From TC-15 sp034437275 (GTDB lineage: Bacteria; Chloroflexota; Anaerolineae; Aggregatilineales; Aggregatilineaceae): a stretch of DNA of 64,000 nucleotides. The stretch lies in contig DAOTUD010000067.1 of the NCBI GenBank assembly GCA_034437275.1, positions 1-64,000 on the forward strand. Reading direction: 5' to 3'. The notes under the pieces were generated by a model. The model was not told where the DNA came from and did no database searches. It saw only the letters and a program-made list of their open reading frames with translations. This document shows, piece by piece, positions 62,434 through 64,000 of the stretch (position 1 is its first letter; each line of letters opens with the position of its first letter). Both the position numbers and the translations under genes were made by a program.

Positions 62434-62628
62434 AGCTGGTCTGGAATCGCGCTGCTGCTGCACCAGGCGGGGTTGGTGACGCTGACGCACACGCCCAGCC
62501 CGATGAACTTCCTGAGCGATATCCCGGCGCGCCCCTTCCTGCTGCTGGTGACCGGCTACCCCGCGGCGGATGCTGCCGTGCCCGCCATCGACAAGAAACC
62601 ACTGGCGGAGATCGCCACCTGCATCTAA
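62434..62628 (+). pseudogene. C-terminal remnant of a nitroreductase-family protein
   Basis: About 64 codons after an in-frame stop at 62431. GLVTLTHTPSPMNFL, then RPFLLLVTGYPAADAAVPAIDKKPLAEIATCI and TAA at 62626, is the recognisable end of flavin nitroreductases (TPSP and GYP motifs). The N-terminal flavin-binding part is absent and no start codon fits. A few residues between FLSDI and RPF appear deleted as well. This is decaying sequence between guaA and the rpsB promoter. Confidence 0.7.
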
Positions 62629-62635
62629 CCGCCAC

Positions 62636-62664
62636 TTGTTCCTGCCCCGCGCATGTGATACAAT
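62636..62664 (+). promoter_or_regulatory. Sigma-70-type promoter of rpsB-tsf
   Basis: TTGTTC (62636-62641), a 17-base spacer and TACAAT (62659-62664). The leader of about 140 bases before rpsB leaves room for S2 autoregulation, but no specific fold was established. Confidence 0.75.
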
Positions 62665-62813
62665 GCTCCGCTGGGCTGGCTGTGGCGAATTGCGCCGCAG
62701 GCACCCTATCAACACACGCCAGGACCTCGTTGTGTTGTCCGGCCAAACAAGCCGGATTGTGGCGGGGGATGAGGGGCGTGAACGTCCAAACACAATACAG
62801 GAGGTTTTTTGAT

Positions 62814-63710
62814 ATGGCAGTCGTCTCCATGAAATCGCTGCTGGAGACAGGGGTCCACTTCGGACACCGTTCGCGTAAGTGGAATCCAAAGATGAAGCCG
62901 TATATCTTTACGGAACGCAATGGCATCCACATTATCGACCTGCAGCAGACCATCGTTTATATCGACGAAATTTATGCACTGGTGCGCGATACCGTCGCCC
63001 AGGGCGGCATCCTGTTGTTCGTCGGCACCAAACGCCAGGCGCAGGAAACCATCGCCTTTGAGGCCGATCGCTGTGGGATGCCCTACGTCAACCAGCGCTG
63101 GCTGGGCGGTACGTTGACCAACTGGAGCACCATCCGCGAGCGCCTGCAAACCATGAAGCGGCTCGAACGCCAACGCGACGAAGGTGTCTTCGAGCAGTTG
63201 ACCAAGAAAGAACAGTTGTTGATCGACCGCAAGATGGCCAAGCTCGAACATCGCTTCGGCGGCATCCGCAACATGGAACGCTTGCCGGACCTGGTGTTCG
63301 TGGTCGATGTGCGCCGCGAAGACACCGCCGTGCATGAGGCGAACATCCTGCGCATCCCCGTGATCGCGCTGGTCGATACCAACTGCGATCCCGACCCGAT
63401 CGACTATATTCTCCCAGCCAACGACGACGCGATCCGCGCCATCAAGCTGCTGACGGCCACGATGGCCGACGCCGTGCTGGAAGGCATCGCCATGCGCAAG
63501 GCCCACGCCAAAGACGCCGGTGACGAAGAAGATGTCGATTTCGCCGAGGCGATGGCTGAGGAAGAGGCCGACGACGAGGCGTACCTCGGCGAGTCCACCC
63601 TGGCCAAGCTGCGCAGCGGTGATCTGGACTTCGCCGGCAAGGAAGACGAAGCCGACGAAGAAGCCGAAGCCGTCAAAGAGACCGAAGCTAAAGACGAGGA
63701 GGACGAATAG
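62814..63710 (+). CDS. rpsB: 30S ribosomal protein S2 with acidic C-terminal extension
   Basis: 298 residues. MKSLLETGVHFGHRSRKWNPKM at the start, NQRWLGGTLTNW near 99, LPDLVFVVDV near 162 and IPVIALVDTNCDP near 183 are standard S2. The typical protein is about 230-260 residues. Here residues about 235-298 form a Glu/Asp-rich tail containing a short TLAKLRSGDLDF insert. The ATG at 62814 follows AGGAGG (62799-62804). tsf begins 2 bases after the stop, the usual gene order. Confidence 0.98.
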   Translation: MAVVSMKSLLETGVHFGHRSRKWNPKMKPYIFTERNGIHIIDLQQTIVYIDEIYALVRDTVAQGGILLFVGTKRQAQETIAFEADRCGMPYVNQRWLGGTLTNWSTIRERLQTMKRLERQRDEGVFEQLTKKEQLLIDRKMAKLEHRFGGIRNMERLPDLVFVVDVRREDTAVHEANILRIPVIALVDTNCDPDPIDYILPANDDAIRAIKLLTATMADAVLEGIAMRKAHAKDAGDEEDVDFAEAMAEEEADDEAYLGESTLAKLRSGDLDFAGKEDEADEEAEAVKETEAKDEEDE

Positions 63711-63712
63711 CC

Positions 63713-64000
63713 GTGAAGATCTCGGCACAGATGGTGAAGGAACTCCGGGAAATGACCGGGGTCGGCCCGCTGGACTGCAAAAAGGCGCTCGAACAATTCG
63801 ACGGGGACATGGATAAGGCTGCGGAATTTCTGCGCGAAAAAGGGCTGGCCAAAGCGGCGAAAAAAGTCGGGCGCGCCACCAACCAGGGCCTGATCCACAC
63901 CTACCTGCACCACAACGAACAGTTGGGTGTGATGGTTGAGGTGAACTGCGAAACCGATTTCGTGGCCAACACCGACCAGTTCCACGATCTGGCACACGAC
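63713..64000 (+). CDS. tsf: Elongation factor Ts, partial (cut by window end)
   Basis: The first 96 residues from GTG 63713. MVKELREMTGVGPLDCKKAL is the N-terminal UBA-like domain that contacts EF-Tu, and VNCETDFVANTDQFHDLA is the family TDFVA motif. EF-Ts exchanges GDP for GTP on EF-Tu. It continues past 64000. Confidence 0.97.
   Translation, partial: MKISAQMVKELREMTGVGPLDCKKALEQFDGDMDKAAEFLREKGLAKAAKKVGRATNQGLIHTYLHHNEQLGVMVEVNCETDFVANTDQFHDLAHD

Overview
The window is GC-rich (about 63-65%) chromosomal DNA of a free-living bacterium. It is most likely a Chloroflexota member of the Anaerolineae type, inferred from gene style and not from any marker search: frequent GTG/TTG starts, secreted binding proteins without a lipobox, an S2 protein with an acidic tail, and long multi-domain signalling proteins. 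No rRNA, tRNA or CRISPR array was seen. Two AT-richer genes (an ApeA-like HEPN defence gene at 107-1525 and a solitary SRA-like domain at 34173-34574) look acquired.

Layout. 1-5.9 kb: HEPN defence gene, radical SAM enzyme, GT-C-like membrane protein and rsmI, all on the minus strand. 6.1-13.7 kb: a six-gene plus-strand operon, the most unusual part of the window. It encodes a ParA/MinD-like ATPase, a winged-helix + cyclic-nucleotide-binding + degenerate-ParA protein, a membrane GAF protein, a tiny zinc protein, a second winged-helix protein, and a 1046-residue cyclase-AAA protein laid out like eukaryotic soluble adenylyl cyclase. 13.8-18.7 kb: a Cys/Met PLP enzyme, murJ and a membrane-fused molybdopterin oxidoreductase. 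18.7-25.4 kb: a degenerate Y1-transposase-like gene, a kynureninase-like enzyme next to a truncated formamidase, three receiver-only response regulators, a TPR membrane protein and a PucR regulator. 25.5-30.9 kb: an S41 protease, a GNAT enzyme, a PfkB kinase and a SIS protein.

31-60.9 kb is a nucleoside and purine salvage region. It holds three nucleoside hydrolases, four PfkB kinases counting the one at 28.6 kb, psuG with a probable psuK, an ADP-ribosylglycohydrolase and YjbQ. It also has two complete BMP-type nucleoside ABC transporters (38.9-46.1 kb minus, 52.4-60.0 kb plus), then xpt and guaA. Two M42-like peptidases, a methyltransferase and a GAF histidine kinase lie between the transporters. 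The inverted repeat TTGTGC-N5-GCACAA occurs upstream of pucR and again upstream of the second transporter, which suggests PucR control of nucleoside uptake. The window closes with rpsB and the start of tsf.

Six short non-coding GC-rich repeats (140-161 bp) behave like MITEs. Two have 14-bp terminal inverted repeats and exact 5-bp target duplications. Two others lie in opposite orientation, each flanked by CTAG, and bracket a deacetylase-formyltransferase gene pair that splits the second transporter operon.
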